Notes: generated by a model from the sequence alone, not told the origin. Shown: positions 10,139 to 21,107, counted from the stretch's first letter. The stretch is 64,000 bases of DNA from Tritrichomonas musculus (GCA_039105265.1 JAPFFF010000020.1:1877001-1941000); one strand, 5' to 3'. A program made the numbers and translations.

Positions 10139-10819
10139 AACTGTTTTCAATCTGAAGGGAACATAACTTTTTGTGTTATATATTAACTTTTTGAAAAGAA
10201 AGCTAAAATTCATCGTCAAAAAAAAAGATGAACCAGCAATTTTATTAGTCCAAAGATCCAATAAATCTCGAATGTTGTTTCCAAGCTAATTATAAAGTTT
10301 ATTTTCAAATTAGCATCTCAGAAATTTGCAAAATATGCATACCAAAATAAAATAACAAGAGTATTAGCAATATTTATGCAACGCGATATCAAAATTCTTT
10401 TTATAACCTAATAATATGCATTTTTTCCAAAAAAGAATGTAATCAAAAAAAAAAAGTGGTGCATCAAATAAAGATACGAGAACTTTCATAAATATTTTTT
10501 ATTCGTTCTACTATCAATTATCAGATACATTAATAATGTCAATATATCTTCACAAAAAAAGTTTTAAATTTAGTTATTTACACATTATAGATATTTTGTA
10601 GCATATGTGTATGGAAAACTGATGAAAAAAATCTCATAAATTTGTTAATTCTATTAATAAAATTAAAATTTTTAAAAACTCGTTTTTTTCGATCTGACAG
10701 GAACAAAATGAATACTTTACAACATTTGTAAAAACATTTATGAATAGAATTATTTTGTAAATAACGTGTTTTTTATTCAATTCCATTCAATTTTTGTTCT
10801 CATCAGATTGGAAAAAGTT
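10139..10819. mobile_element. Candidate eroded MITE
   Basis: TAAACTGTTTTCAATCTG at 10137 and the reverse complement of CAGATTGGAAAAAGTTTA ending at 10821 form an imperfect inverted repeat of about 30 bp (…CAATCTGAAGGGAACA versus …CAATCTGATGAGAACA), with TA at both edges. A third related piece (CGATCTGACAGGAACAAAAT) lies at 10690. There is no coding content. The evidence is weaker than for the other elements. Confidence 0.4.
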
Positions 10820-11010
10820 TACCTTTTTTTTTTTTTTTTAACAAATTTTTCTTGATAGAACATTATTATTTAGTAAATTATTTTTAATATTTAATCATTA
10901 ATATTTATTTAATAAATTATTATTCATATAATATCCAAATATATCTATATATAAGCTTAGAAGAGCAAATAAATAAATAAAAGTGTTTATTTCTTTAATA
11001 TTTTGCGAGT

Positions 11011-11469
11011 TTAATTTACATCAAGCGGCATTTTTCTAAAACCTGAATCGCATAATGACATGTATTGAATATATGGCAAAATTAAATCTATATTTCTTTC
11101 GATGTATTTGATTAAGAGAGGAAAACTTCGTTTTTCATTTCTAGATAATAACGGTAAAGCAATATTTTTCGTATTTTTTAAGAATAAATCAATTGCGTTA
11201 ATAATTCCTAGCAATTCAATGAATTTAATTGATTTCCCAAATTTTCCAATAATATGTTTATATGTGGTTGATTCAGTAAAATTAAAATCACTTATCTCTT
11301 CTTTGATAACTTTAGCTTCAGTACTTTTTCCATAGATTTCGTTCCGATTTTTTTTCGTCTCAATAGGAACCTTTGCTTTAGTTATTTCATTAGTATTATT
11401 TTCAATAATAGCATCGCATTCAGGAATAGAACTAATTGTTTGACCTTTGCGCAGTCTATCATCTGTCAT
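11011..11469 (-). CDS. Hypothetical protein, 152 aa
   Basis: The frame starts at an ATG (MTDDRLRKGQTISSIPECDA) and has protein-like codon use. The N-terminal half is charged and polar; the C-terminal half (YKHIIGKFGKSIKFIELLGI… to …MSLCDSGFRKMPLDVN) is predicted helical. No domain, signal peptide or TM segment was recognised. An overlapping coding-like frame runs the other way from 11440. It could be a full small gene or the C-terminal part of a larger ancestral one. Confidence 0.5.
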   Translation of the reverse strand: MTDDRLRKGQTISSIPECDAIIENNTNEITKAKVPIETKKNRNEIYGKSTEAKVIKEEISDFNFTESTTYKHIIGKFGKSIKFIELLGIINAIDLFLKNTKNIALPLLSRNEKRSFPLLIKYIERNIDLILPYIQYMSLCDSGFRKMPLDVN

Positions 11470-11516
11470 TATTTTGGATCAAAAAAATTTTTAATTGAAA
11501 AAAAAATTTTTTGTAA

Positions 11517-11646
11517 CTCTTTAGGAGAAAATAAAAATATTTCATCAAATTTAAATCATTACCAATTAATGATTACTATTTTATCTGAAAAACCATCACT
11601 TCCATCAAAAGATCTCCTTCCAAAACTAACAGCAAATAAACAATGA
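11517..11646 (+). pseudogene. Short coding-like fragment, unknown
   Basis: An open frame ends …ILSEKPSLPSKDLLPKLTANKQ-stop and has codon use unlike the surrounding AT noise. An internal ATG at 11569 would give only about 25 residues. It is possibly a relic of a 3' gene end. No family was recognised. Confidence 0.25.
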
Positions 11647-11927
11647 CTCAGAGTTTAGAATAAAATAAAAAATTGAAAGAGTTTGAATCTTCTTTTGAGA
11701 ATTTGATAAATAAAAAGTATAAATTTTCTCATCAATTTAACGTTTATTTGAGGTAAATTAATATGTTATCGGAAAGGTCAAAAATGGCAAAACCGGACTT
11801 GTCAGTTTTGTCTCAAAAAAATTGAATAATTCACAATTTTTTCAAAAAATTTTTTTATGAATTCAATTTTGTTAAAAAAGGAATAGGGAAATTCAGAGAA
11901 TAAGAAAATTTTAAATACAAAACTCAA

Positions 11928-13391
11928 ATGAAGTTGTTCCATAGTAAATCACGATCAAATACCTCTAAAGACTCAAACAATAATGATTCTGGAAGTCAAA
12001 AAAAGTTTAGACGCTCAAGTTCAGTCTTTTTTGACCCAACAACCCAAGTTAATCGACCATTTCCTGATCTCATTTGGAAAATGGCATTTCATCGTCTACC
12101 TTTAGCACCAACTTTAAATGCCGCTACATTAACCTCAAATGAAGTTACGGATCTTCTCCATTGTACCTTATTATCTCATGCTGTTTACTTAAAAAAAAAA
12201 AAACGTAATTTGCCTCCTAATCTTTCTAATATAGTTTATGAATGTAAAGAATCTGATTTTTACAGAGTGCCTTATTTTATTGTAAATAGTGAAGAACTTG
12301 ATACAATATTTATAGTGTTTCGAGGCTCAAAATGTCTCAAAGATTGGCATGTTGATTTTTTAGCAGCAGCAATTCAATATGAGCAAGGATATGTCCATGA
12401 AGGCGTATACTTTACATCTTTAAATATATTCACTGATATTAAGGAAAAAATACGAGATCTATCAATAAGCCACAATAAACGTCAAGTAATTATTACGGGC
12501 CATTCATTAGGAGGCGCTGTTGCCGGATTGACTACTATATTATTCAATCAAGAATATGCCGATATGAATGTTCGTGCTGTCTGTCTTGCTCCTGTAGCCT
12601 CCCTATCTCCCGAGATCTGGGAACTTACTCATAATTACATCCGATCCTACATAAATTATGGTGATTTGGTTCCTTTCATATCTTATTATAATACTTACTA
12701 CCTACCGGAAGATTCCCTTCCGAAAATCCCCTACGAGCAGCTCAATCACTGGTGTGTTAAGAAAATCAACACACACTCTAAAAGGCCCGAGTTTCGCTCA
12801 CTTGTAGAAAATTTCACGCAACCAGTGTCACAGCCATACAAACTCGTCCCCCCAGGTGTTGCAAAACTTATTCGTGTTGTTGACAAGAAGAAAGCTATCA
12901 TCGAAATGCAAGCCATTGAAGATAGCATGTCTTACTTCGGCCAATTTGTGAAGAATTTAAGCGCAATGAAGCATCCAATTAAGCTCTACAGGAACTCAAT
13001 TATCAGGTACTTCAGCCAGTTCTTTGAGCAGGACGAAGAGCTAATTAATTATTACAGATTATCACGGAGACACAAGCACCACAGGCACAGGCATCACAAG
13101 CACAATGATAGAAGAAAAGGTAGCGATGAAAACAATAAGTATGACGAGAATGAGGACGATAATATGAACTACAATTACAATGATGACGATGATGATGAAA
13201 ACAACCAAAATTATAATTATAATGACGATGATGATGAAAATAATAGAAATTATAATTATAATGACGATGATGATGATGATGAGGAAAATGAAAATGAAAA
13301 TGAGAATGTTATGAACTATAATTATAATGATGATAGCGATAATGATGATGAAAATAACAGAAATTATAACGAAGATGAAGATGATGATTGA
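11928..13391 (+). CDS. Class 3 lipase with acidic Asn/Asp-rich tail
   Basis: The 487-residue protein has a lipase_3 alpha/beta-hydrolase domain at ~110-355: DTIFIVFRGSKCLKDWHVDF, the nucleophile elbow ITGHSLGGAVAG (Ser193), SYINYGDLVPF (Asp246) and MKHPIKLYRNSI (His348) make a plausible catalytic triad. The layout resembles sn-1-specific diacylglycerol lipases, but there is no N-terminal membrane region, so it is probably a soluble or peripheral acylglycerol or phospholipid hydrolase. Residues 376-398 are His/Arg/Lys-rich. Residues 400-487 are tandem NYNYNDDDDENN-type repeats, apparently spread by slippage at DNA level. After the TGA stop the same frame continues for 24 codons (SNDCDDFENDRSYCKSSYSL…) before TAA, suggesting a recent premature stop or readthrough. 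Confidence 0.93.
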   Translation: MKLFHSKSRSNTSKDSNNNDSGSQKKFRRSSSVFFDPTTQVNRPFPDLIWKMAFHRLPLAPTLNAATLTSNEVTDLLHCTLLSHAVYLKKKKRNLPPNLSNIVYECKESDFYRVPYFIVNSEELDTIFIVFRGSKCLKDWHVDFLAAAIQYEQGYVHEGVYFTSLNIFTDIKEKIRDLSISHNKRQVIITGHSLGGAVAGLTTILFNQEYADMNVRAVCLAPVASLSPEIWELTHNYIRSYINYGDLVPFISYYNTYYLPEDSLPKIPYEQLNHWCVKKINTHSKRPEFRSLVENFTQPVSQPYKLVPPGVAKLIRVVDKKKAIIEMQAIEDSMSYFGQFVKNLSAMKHPIKLYRNSIIRYFSQFFEQDEELINYYRLSRRHKHHRHRHHKHNDRRKGSDENNKYDENEDDNMNYNYNDDDDDENNQNYNYNDDDDENNRNYNYNDDDDDDEENENENENVMNYNYNDDSDNDDENNRNYNEDEDDD

Positions 13392-13817
13392 TCTAATGAC
13401 TGTGATGATTTTGAAAATGATAGATCTTATTGTAAAAGTTCTTATTCTTTGATGCCTAGGTAAAAAATGATTTTATGGATGTAATTATAAGAAGTTAAAT
13501 AATTATAATTTTTTATGCATTTAAAAAAAAATTATCCAAAAGAGTTTACTTTTGATATTTGGAAATTTTGCACTTTTTTCATATAAATCATCTCAATTGA
13601 ATTTTTTTGAATAAAATTTATTCGATTATTTGAATGTATATTGAAATCAAGATTTTTCATAGAAAATATAGAAAGTTTTTAATCAAAAATTTAATTGAAT
13701 TTTTTTCTCTTATTTTGACTGTAATTCAAAAATCAGCCCATCTTCAATGTAAAATTTGAAACACGCCTTTAAAGTAATTATTTTATTTATTTTCAATTGG
13801 AGAAGTGTTTTTCAATA
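13392..13817. other. Intergenic
   Basis: Apart from the in-frame continuation of the lipase tail to about 13463, nothing is recognised. The stretch is AT-rich. Confidence 0.4.
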
Positions 13818-14790
13818 CAGTAACTGTTTTGAGTCCAGAGTCTCTCAATTTCCCTGGAGTGAACTGAAAATAAATTGAATGATCAAAATTTTAATTATTA
13901 AACAGTATTTTTAGTAATATGAATGAATTTTATTATCAAAATTAATATGTTTTATAGAGAAAAGAATAAAAGAAGATTAACTTATCAAAAAGTTTCATAT
14001 AAAATGAAAAAGAAATCAGGTTTTGTCCTCAACATAGTATAATTTATGGCAAATGAGCTTATTTATGCTAATTCTAGTAATATTAGAGATAGGCTCTTTT
14101 TTTAAAACGAAAAGCTACTATTTTTAACAGATTTCACAATGTAAAATTTAATAAAAAATTTTTTTAGCTAAATTTAGTGTTTATTTTTTTATTAACCTTC
14201 TTTTAGAAAATAATTTCCATTACTATCTTGCAATAAAAATAGCTAAAGACTGGAATGTAAGATATGCATCAATTTTTACGGCTAAATTGCTTGTCCAATA
14301 ACAAAATAATCATCACATTCCTTTATCTTATCGAGGTTTTTAATTAAGAGTGAATCAAGCATTTCGGCTGAGTCTGAAAACTAAAGACTGGAAAGTAAGA
14401 TAATCATCAATTCTGTTAAATTTGTGCTGTTCCAAGAAGTTGTTTTGTAATTGTTAGCTTATCCTGTTGTATTGCTATTTTGTAATCGTGTGTTGCTGCT
14501 TCTATACAAGTTCGTCAAGTAATAAAAAATGGTAGACCAAAACAAATATTCATTGAATTTTCTAATTGTATAAAAATTATTAGTAAAATTGAATACTTTT
14601 TAATCGTATTGCTTTGAAAATACCTTGGAGTAAAAACAAGAGTTTTTCTTTCAATTTAAACTTTTTCAAAAAGATCGTTTTTTTATCATCACTTTTTCAG
14701 TTACCGAGATTTTTTAAAACCACTTTTTGAATGAATTTTTAACTTCACTCCAGCCTTTTTGAATACACTCCAGTCTCAAAACAGTTACAG
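13818..14790. mobile_element. TA-flanked MITE (TIR CAGTAACTGTTTTGAG)
   Basis: The left end CAGTAACTGTTTTGAG and the right end CTCAAAACAGTTACAG are inverted repeats with one mismatch, flanked by TA (13816-13817, 14791-14792). CTCCAG-type motifs follow both ends. The interior carries two direct copies of a ~34-bp unit (TAAAGACTGGAATGTAAGAT at ~14244 and TAAAGACTGGAAAGTAAGAT at ~14382). There is no ORF. It is a non-autonomous element of Tc1/mariner/pogo style by its TA target. Confidence 0.7.
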
Positions 14791-14792
14791 TA

Positions 14793-15514
14793 GTTTATAA
14801 ATTCTGAATTTTAAGCAATTGAAATTGGGTTTGAAGTGTTATTAAAATTTGAGTATAAAATAGTCAAAAAACACAAAATCGTCAAAAAAATGAATAAATT
14901 TTTTTATTCAATTGTAAAATGGTAGCAAATATTCAAAAAGTAGGTTTTCCATAATTTTTGACTATTTTTAGAAATGAAAGAAAAAGTTTGTTTTATTTTT
15001 TTTTGGGGGGGAATACTTATCGCCCCCGATACTTATTGACCCCGGAGGTTAAGGTCAATATTGACCTTGTATCGTACATCAGAAAAAAAAGTTCGAAACT
15101 TTTTAGCACTTTTGCAAAAAATACCATGAGTAGCTACTCATGCTTTTTTCACATTTTTTCGAGTAAAAAAAATTATAAACGATTTTTTTTTTTTTATAAT
15201 TCGATTTTGGTCTTTATTTTAAGCATCTACTAAATAAACATTTAAATAATAAATATATAAAATAATTGCACTAGAATATAATATCAAAATATTATTTAGT
15301 AATTATTAATACATAAAAAGATATACATATTTTTATAAACGTTAAAAATGTAAAGTAGGTTTCCGCACCTCTACCAAAAGTATTTTTACGCCATCATTTT
15401 ATTATTTTAATGGGAAAAATGAAAATTTGGATAGAAAATGATGGCTTAATTTTAAAAAAAGTATCAAGATATACTAGGAGTGATAAAAATTCATTCTATA
15501 GAGGATAAACGATC

Positions 15515-15520
<6 letters not shown>
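14793..15520. other. Intergenic with two perfect 18-bp palindromes
   Basis: The stretch contains a short GC-rich patch (15004-15060) and the palindromes AAGGTCAATATTGACCTT (15051-15068) and CATGAGTAGCTACTCATG (15125-15142). A small inverted repeat lies at 15393-15446 (CCATCATTTTAT/AGAAAATGATGG). There is no gene. Confidence 0.5.

Positions 15521-15573
<53 letters not shown>
15521..15573 (+). repeat. Poly-A run of 53 nt
   Basis: This is the longest homopolymer in the window and the first of four runs of 30 nt or more in 15.5-17.9 kb. It may mark a retroposed end or be a slippage-expanded tract. Confidence 0.9.
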
Positions 15574-15574
<1 letters not shown>

Positions 15575-15685
15575 AAGAAAACTAACGCGCGATATAATCA
15601 TAAATCATTTAATAAACTATAATCATTGAACATACATAAATGTTTTTTGTATTTTGAAATTCAATTAATAATTAATATCATTTAA

Positions 15686-15969
15686 TGACAACTTTTTGAG
15701 CTTTGCTCAAAAAGTTGTCATTCTTGAGATCTATTAGGTATAATATTTCATTTGTTTTCTTCATGGAAGTTGATTTATGTAAGTTTTGAAAAGAAATCAA
15801 ATTTGAAAATAATAAAGGGACACTTTTTGAGCTTCGCTCAAAAAGTGTCCAAGCATAAGATTCATTTCGGTTATGTAATAACTTGGTTATAGCTGGTTTT
15901 GATGTTTGAATATCTGATTTGAAGAAATTGCAAGAAACGACACTTTTTGAGTGAAGCTCAAAAAGTGTC
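15686..15969. repeat. Three near-identical hairpins with CTTTTTGAG arms
   Basis: The hairpins are 15686-15720 (arms TGACAACTTTTTGAGC, 3-nt loop, perfect 16 bp), 15818-15850 (GGACACTTTTTGAGC, loop TTC, perfect 15 bp) and 15939-15969 (GACACTTTTTGAG, 13 bp, loop TGAAG). The third loop is the reverse complement of the second, so it is inverted. The start-to-start spacings are 132 and 121 bp. The spacer sequences are unrelated. The arms contain the 9-mer ACTTTTTGA that is over-represented across the window. Confidence 0.9.
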
Positions 15970-16267
15970 TATGCTTTAGATAATAATGGCGTAATAATAT
16001 ATTTTTCTTTCAAGAACATTGTTCTATTTTAAGCAAGTATTCTATAAAAACAAACGATTAAAATAAATAGAAAAATAATTGAGTGTCAATTTGGTTTCTC
16101 TTGTCATAAACATTTTGCATCAAAAAGTTATTTTATTTTTTATCTTTAAGAAAAAGTTATGTTTTATTTTTTGCGCCAAGAAAAAGTTCATGATTATTTT
16201 TCGTTCTATCAAATTGTGGAAACTTTTTGACCGAAAAAAAAATCAAAATAAACAAAAAAAAATTAAA

Positions 16268-16285
16268 TATACTATAGTACTATAG

Positions 16286-16318
<33 letters not shown>
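16268..16318. repeat. Perfect 22-bp palindrome followed by poly-A (30 nt)
   Basis: TATACTATAGTACTATAGTA plus TA (16268-16289) is a perfect palindrome. It is immediately followed by A30 (16289-16318) and then by the transposase relic. Confidence 0.85.
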
Positions 16319-16319
<1 letters not shown>

Positions 16320-16320
16320 A

Positions 16321-16907
16321 GGCAAATGATTATTTCAACGACCTAGAAAATGTCATAAATGTTTGTCCATGTGCTCCTATTATTAAAAATTTGGATGAAA
16401 GTGGATTTATACAGAGACCGTTTAAAAAGCAATATGAAATTGTGTTTTTATTAAAAATTGTCAAGTGAAACCAGTTTTTAAGGATTATGTTGATGAGTAT
16501 CATATATCTGTCATGTCAGGAATAACTTTAAGTGGTCTGACTCTAAAACCATTATTAATATCTGTAACTCAAAACCTTCCTGAAGAAATCGTTAATTCTC
16601 CATTTGGTTGTATATTTGAATGGTACAAAACCGCAAGTGGTTATCTCAATGAAGATGCAATGAAGTATTATTTGGAAAAAAATTTAATTCCTTATTTTAA
16701 TTTTATTAAAAAAGATTTAAATCAAGAAGACAAAGGAAAATTTTCTCTAAATCTCAAGCTGGAGATTCTCTAACTCCAAAGCTCGTAAACAAGCACACTC
16801 TTTCAGAAATATTTTTTGAAGACTTGTCAATTAGGCAAAGAAAATCACTCTACATGAGTGCTGAAGTTTTCAAAGAATACATTATTACCACGTTCATTCA
16901 TCTGTAG
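16321..16907 (+). pseudogene. DDE_1-type (pogo/Tigger-like) transposase relic
   Basis: Three consecutive coding-like frames cover a transposase core: …VCPCAPIIKNLDESGFIQRP (the NLDESGF motif holds the first catalytic Asp); then HISVMSGITLSGLTLKPLLI…GCIFEWYKTASGYLNEDAMKYYLEKNLIPYF, matching the 'T-x-G…P-l-I…sGymdee' signature of DDE_1 superfamily endonucleases; then a C-terminal piece SQAGDSLTPKLVNKHTLSEI…IITTFIHL. The pieces are joined by frame changes and the N-terminal DNA-binding region is missing, so it is inactive. It belongs to a plain DNA transposon. Family assignment is by motif only. Confidence 0.6.
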
Positions 16908-16964
16908 AAACAAAAAACAATATGAAATCCTTGTTCTAAATTTTCATCCATTCTTTTAAAATAG

Positions 16965-17188
16965 TTACTTTGTCTCATTATCATACCCACTCTTTTCTTT
17001 TGCACTTATATGAAGAATTTTTGATTTTATATTTCCATTGAGTGGCTGTAGATTAAAAACAATTATATTACTTTTGTTAGAATATTTTGGATCAACAGTA
17101 TCAGGATCATAGGCCATTAAAACGAAAACTTCTTTGTTTGTATTGAGTTTTTTTCTTAACTCTCCAAATAAAAAATTAATTTTATTTT
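16965..17188 (-). pseudogene. Coding fragment without start codon, unknown
   Basis: A 74-codon minus-strand frame, with no ATG near its beginning, reads NKINFLFGELRKKLNTNKEV…LMAYDPDTVDPKYSNKSNII…KSGYDNETK-stop. Its composition is clearly protein-like. It lies downstream of the hAT-like relic on the same strand and may be part of the same dead element or an unrelated gene fragment. No family was recognised. Confidence 0.4.
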
Positions 17189-17632
17189 AATCTAGTGATG
17201 CCCAAAAATTCCATTTATGTAGGGCTTTGCACGAAGAAAAGCCAACCCATATTAATCCAAGTGGGTTTTAATTGAAAAAGTTCATTTCTTTAAATTTTTA
17301 ATAATTAAGCATGTTTTTTGGGCCCAAAAATATGGCCCAGGGCCTAGAAAATTGTTTTTTTGGGCCCAAACTTTGGGGGAGGGAAAATCCTCCCCCAAAC
17401 CCCCACCCTTTTTCTGATTGAATTATTTTATGTTATTTGTTTATATATATTTTTAAAAACTCTTATCAAAAATTAAAAAAAAAAAATTATTTACAAAATA
17501 ATGTTTTTGAGTTATATATCGATTTTATATGTTAATTTTCCATATAACTTTTTTCCTAATATTTCATTTTTGGTAGCATATTCGTTAATGCTTAGTCATA
17601 AAAAATATAAAATCACATTTTCGATTCACATT

Positions 17633-17665
<33 letters not shown>

Positions 17666-17715
17666 CACTAATGAGAAAATGGCCTTTTTTTTTTCTGATC
17701 AAAAAGTTCTCCACC
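17189..17715. other. GC-rich hairpin island and poly-T
   Basis: CTAGTGATGCCCAAAAATTC at 17192 resembles a hAT-type element end (weak). Several GGGCCC/GGCCCA words lie at 17328-17370. TTTGGGGGAGG/CCTCCCCCAAA forms an 11-bp hairpin at 17372-17399. A T31 run covers 17635-17665. There is no gene. Confidence 0.5.
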
Positions 17716-17830
17716 CTAAGTTTTTGAAATTCCTATCACAGGAAAAACTTCAATTACTCGATATATTATATCATAATCATTATCTGTAAATGGTTGTTTT
17801 CCATTGACTTGCAAAGTTTGGTTAATCAAA

Positions 17831-17874
<44 letters not shown>

Positions 17875-18811
17875 AAAAAAAAGATATAATATCATATAAC
17901 CATCTTGTTGCGATAAAAGTAGGGCAACTAAAATTGATTGACTGTAGTGATTTAATGAAATTTGCCGATTCTCGAAATTTGGATATTAGTGCGTAAATGT
18001 CCTTATTTACAGATATTGCTTTTTTGTACGCATTTGAAATGCGATGACAAAGGCATGGCACCTTAATGATTTGATGCATGATAATGTAACATTTTTTAAT
18101 ATGTTTTGATGCATTTTGTGGAACTTTAAGTTGATATATACTCTCCTGATCACCTTTTGTTAATGCCTTATTTTGACCACTCTGACCATCAACAATAATC
18201 ACTGAAGGAACACATTTCGCTTTGGCTACCATTAAAATACCTTTTGATAAAGAATCACAATAATTGCTAGCTGTTCCTGTTCCTTGCATCTTAATTGTTT
18301 GGAAAATATAAGTTAAACCTTTGACGGAATGGTGCAAAATAAAGTCAAGATAAGACGTTCTTCTAGTCGTGCCCGCATCAAGTGCCAAACAGCAATATCG
18401 TAAGTTTGCAAATTTCTTTATCTCTTTTCTCCACATTTCATTAGCTTTTGAAATGAATCTTCGTCGGAATTCTTCCCGTGAAGGTTGAGGGAAAATTTGT
18501 TCAAATGTTGTTGACATTTTCCCGTTCACTACAATTGATGCACCAAATGCAACTGAAATCTGGATTAGCTCATAAAGCTCCCTTGATCGGCCTGCTTCTA
18601 ATGATAAATTTAATCTACCAGTAACTTCAATCAATTTATCTAATAAAACACTTGTTTCTATATCCATTTTTTCACCTTTTGCTAATTTATCAAGAAATAC
18701 TGTTATATCTTCTGTTTTGGCTTGTTTTTTGCTAAAATTGGATTTATGAAAAATACCTTTTTTGATATCATCAAAGAAATGATCAAGCCTTTTGTTAAAC
18801 GAACAATTCAT
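17716..18811 (-). pseudogene. hAT-like transposase relic split by a 41-nt homopolymer
   Basis: The first ATG at 18811 (MNCSFNKRLDHFFDDIKKG) opens a ~310-codon frame with hAT-style features: CCLALDAGTTRR (first catalytic Asp), PSVIIVDGQSGQNKA (second Asp region), VPCLCHRISNAYKKAI (the conserved C-x-H) and FIATRWLYDIISFF (the conserved R/W before the third acidic residue). The frame then enters a T41 run (17833-17873, plus strand) and ends. Beyond the run, coding-like sequence resumes (LINQTLQVNGKQPFTDNDYD…FPVIGISKT-stop at 17716), so the homopolymer has expanded inside the ORF. The C-terminal dimerisation region was not seen. Inactive. Confidence 0.6.
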
Positions 18812-18839
18812 TCCATTTTGAATATTTAGGCAGAACACT

Positions 18840-21107
18840 GTATTTTTGTGTCAGTGACATTTTTTTTTGCAATCTTGTATAATCTTGGATCGCAAGCAAA
18901 TTTTTGGAACATGTTAAAAGTGAAAAAAAATATAAAATTCTTTGGATAATGATCGTTTATTTATTGAAAATTTAGAGCCATTATATTCAATAAAATTAAT
19001 TATTATATAAAGATACTTGAAAAATAAAACGTTGTTATCTATTCAAATCAAAAATACTTTATAATTTTTATAATTATTATTTACTCTAATACTCAAGCAA
19101 TGCTTTTTATTTGAATTAATCAATTTCAGATCTGAATAATAAAAATAATATAATGTTTAATTATCTCAATAGTCATTTAAAGCTTATAGTGAAATTAGTA
19201 AACACTATCTAATTATATGAAAAGAATCAAACTAACAAAATTGATAATTAAAAATATTAATCTTCATGAAATTTTATAGAATAAGAAAAAAGCACACATA
19301 AGTAAAAACTACTATATACAATACTTATTTTCGAGAAATAAAAATTTTATAAAATTGCTAAATAATTGAGATTTGAGATCAATTTAATGAATTCATGCTA
19401 AAATAATTAAGCCAAAAAACTTCATATTCATTTGTATGTGATTCAGACTTGCTAAAATGAACAATATTGTCTTCTGAGTTATATCATGAAAGATAAAAAT
19501 GATTTAATATTATTTTTTTCAATTCCAAATAATCGTTCTGCCATTCTATTTCTGGGCTATTTCATTCAAATTTTGGGGAAATAGGATTTTTGTATAGGGT
19601 TTAAATGCCCAAACTATTCAATATTTTCTATTAGTTCTATCAATTTTTCAATAGGCCTAGGTGGCCAGGGCCGCCCCGGCCCAAAAGTGACAGGAAATTT
19701 AACTACTTTACAATATACCAAAATATTTTTTAAATAAATGAAATTAAATTTAAATTATTCAATGTAAAAATAATTTTTTATAAATATTTAGGTAACATAT
19801 TTAATATATTTAGAAAAATAAACAAAATTTTTTTAATAAAATGTAAAAAGACCTAAATAGCCCACTGGGCCGCCCTTGGGAACCACTCAGCCCAATATAT
19901 TGCGGCCCAGATCGACATGCTTATAATAATTATTCTTTAATAAATCCATTACGATTTAGTTAAAAAAGCATTTTCTTACTTTTTTAAATAATATACGTTT
20001 TTTGAGTTAAAATTCAATAGTTTGTTCATATATTTATCATTGCTATTTCACCAAAAAAAACTTTTTTTTATGAAAATGTAGATTTTTACTAAAATTATGG
20101 TAAATAATTGTTAAAATTAATTATTACTGAAACAAATATTTGAAAATAATTTACTTTTTTTATAATAATAGTAATAAATAGTATATGTTCATTTTATATA
20201 TATATAAACTAATTTTTAATTAATAAAAAATATGCGCTTTTTTTGAACTTTTTATCGTTGGGATGGGCCAACCAAACCTAAATTAAACAAAAGTTGATCG
20301 TCAAAGGTCATCATTTTACCTTGGACCAGGAGTTATATTGGGCTAAAATAAATTATCGTTCAATTTGTCAACTTTTTGAATTATTTTTATACTTTGATAT
20401 TTTTCTTTCATTTGTCGATAAATATATTTATTTCTGTGTATTTACACCACTTCTATCAAACATGAAAAAACGTTTAGAATTCGTATGTTATTTCTGAAAA
20501 GTTAAACTTTTTGATAACATGGATAGTTAAAACATGAATAATATTTTCCCCCTACGATTGATTTTTTTTGGACTTTATAAAACTTGCTTAAAAATCAATA
20601 TAGTATATAATATTTCAATATGAAGTCGAAATGACTTTTTAATAACCGCCAAAGTCGTGCTCCTTTAGTAAATATATATTTATATATATATATATATAAA
20701 TATTAAATATTTGATATATTATTTTTTTAAAAATAACAATCTGTTGTATTACAAATCAAAAATTATTTTTAAGTAGTATATATATGTGCATATTTTAAAT
20801 TATAGAAAAAATATCCATTTTTCTTATCTTTTTTTTTTTTTTTAAAAAAAAAAAAGTTAAAATAAAACGTGCCATTTTTTGAATGTATACTCAAAAAGTG
20901 AAATGGGCTAAAATCCCAACATATTGGTTTTTTTTAGCCCAAATGATATGACTATTTTAATCTAAAAGATTATCAACCTCATTTTTTATAACATTCTCAT
21001 ACTTTTAATGAAGCATTTGCATACTTAGAAGTGATTACAATGCTTTTGTTACATGATTTCCGAAAATGAAAAAAGAATAGAATTCATTAAAAAAACATGT
21101 TAATCCA
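18840..21107. other. Long AT-rich non-coding stretch with GGGCC islands
   Basis: No gene is recognised. GC islands with GGCC words lie at 19655-19690 (…GGCCAGGGCCGCCCCGGCCC…) and 19868-19915 (…GGGCCGCCCTTGGGAACCAC…). The latter, read on the minus strand, resembles a hAT-type end (GTGGTTCCCAAGGGCGGCC). ACTTTTTGA motifs occur near 20370, 20509 and 20889. A 67-codon frame at 20294-20497 lacks an ATG and is not supported. Confidence 0.45.

Noticed and set aside
15686-15969. CRISPR-like array (three similar repeats with spacers)
   Set aside because: Only three units, repeats are hairpins with one inverted, spacers of ~90-100 bp, eukaryotic context and no cas genes.
18812-18838. GTG start of the hAT-like ORF
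   Set aside because: Non-ATG start preceded by an in-frame stop; the first ATG is at 18811.
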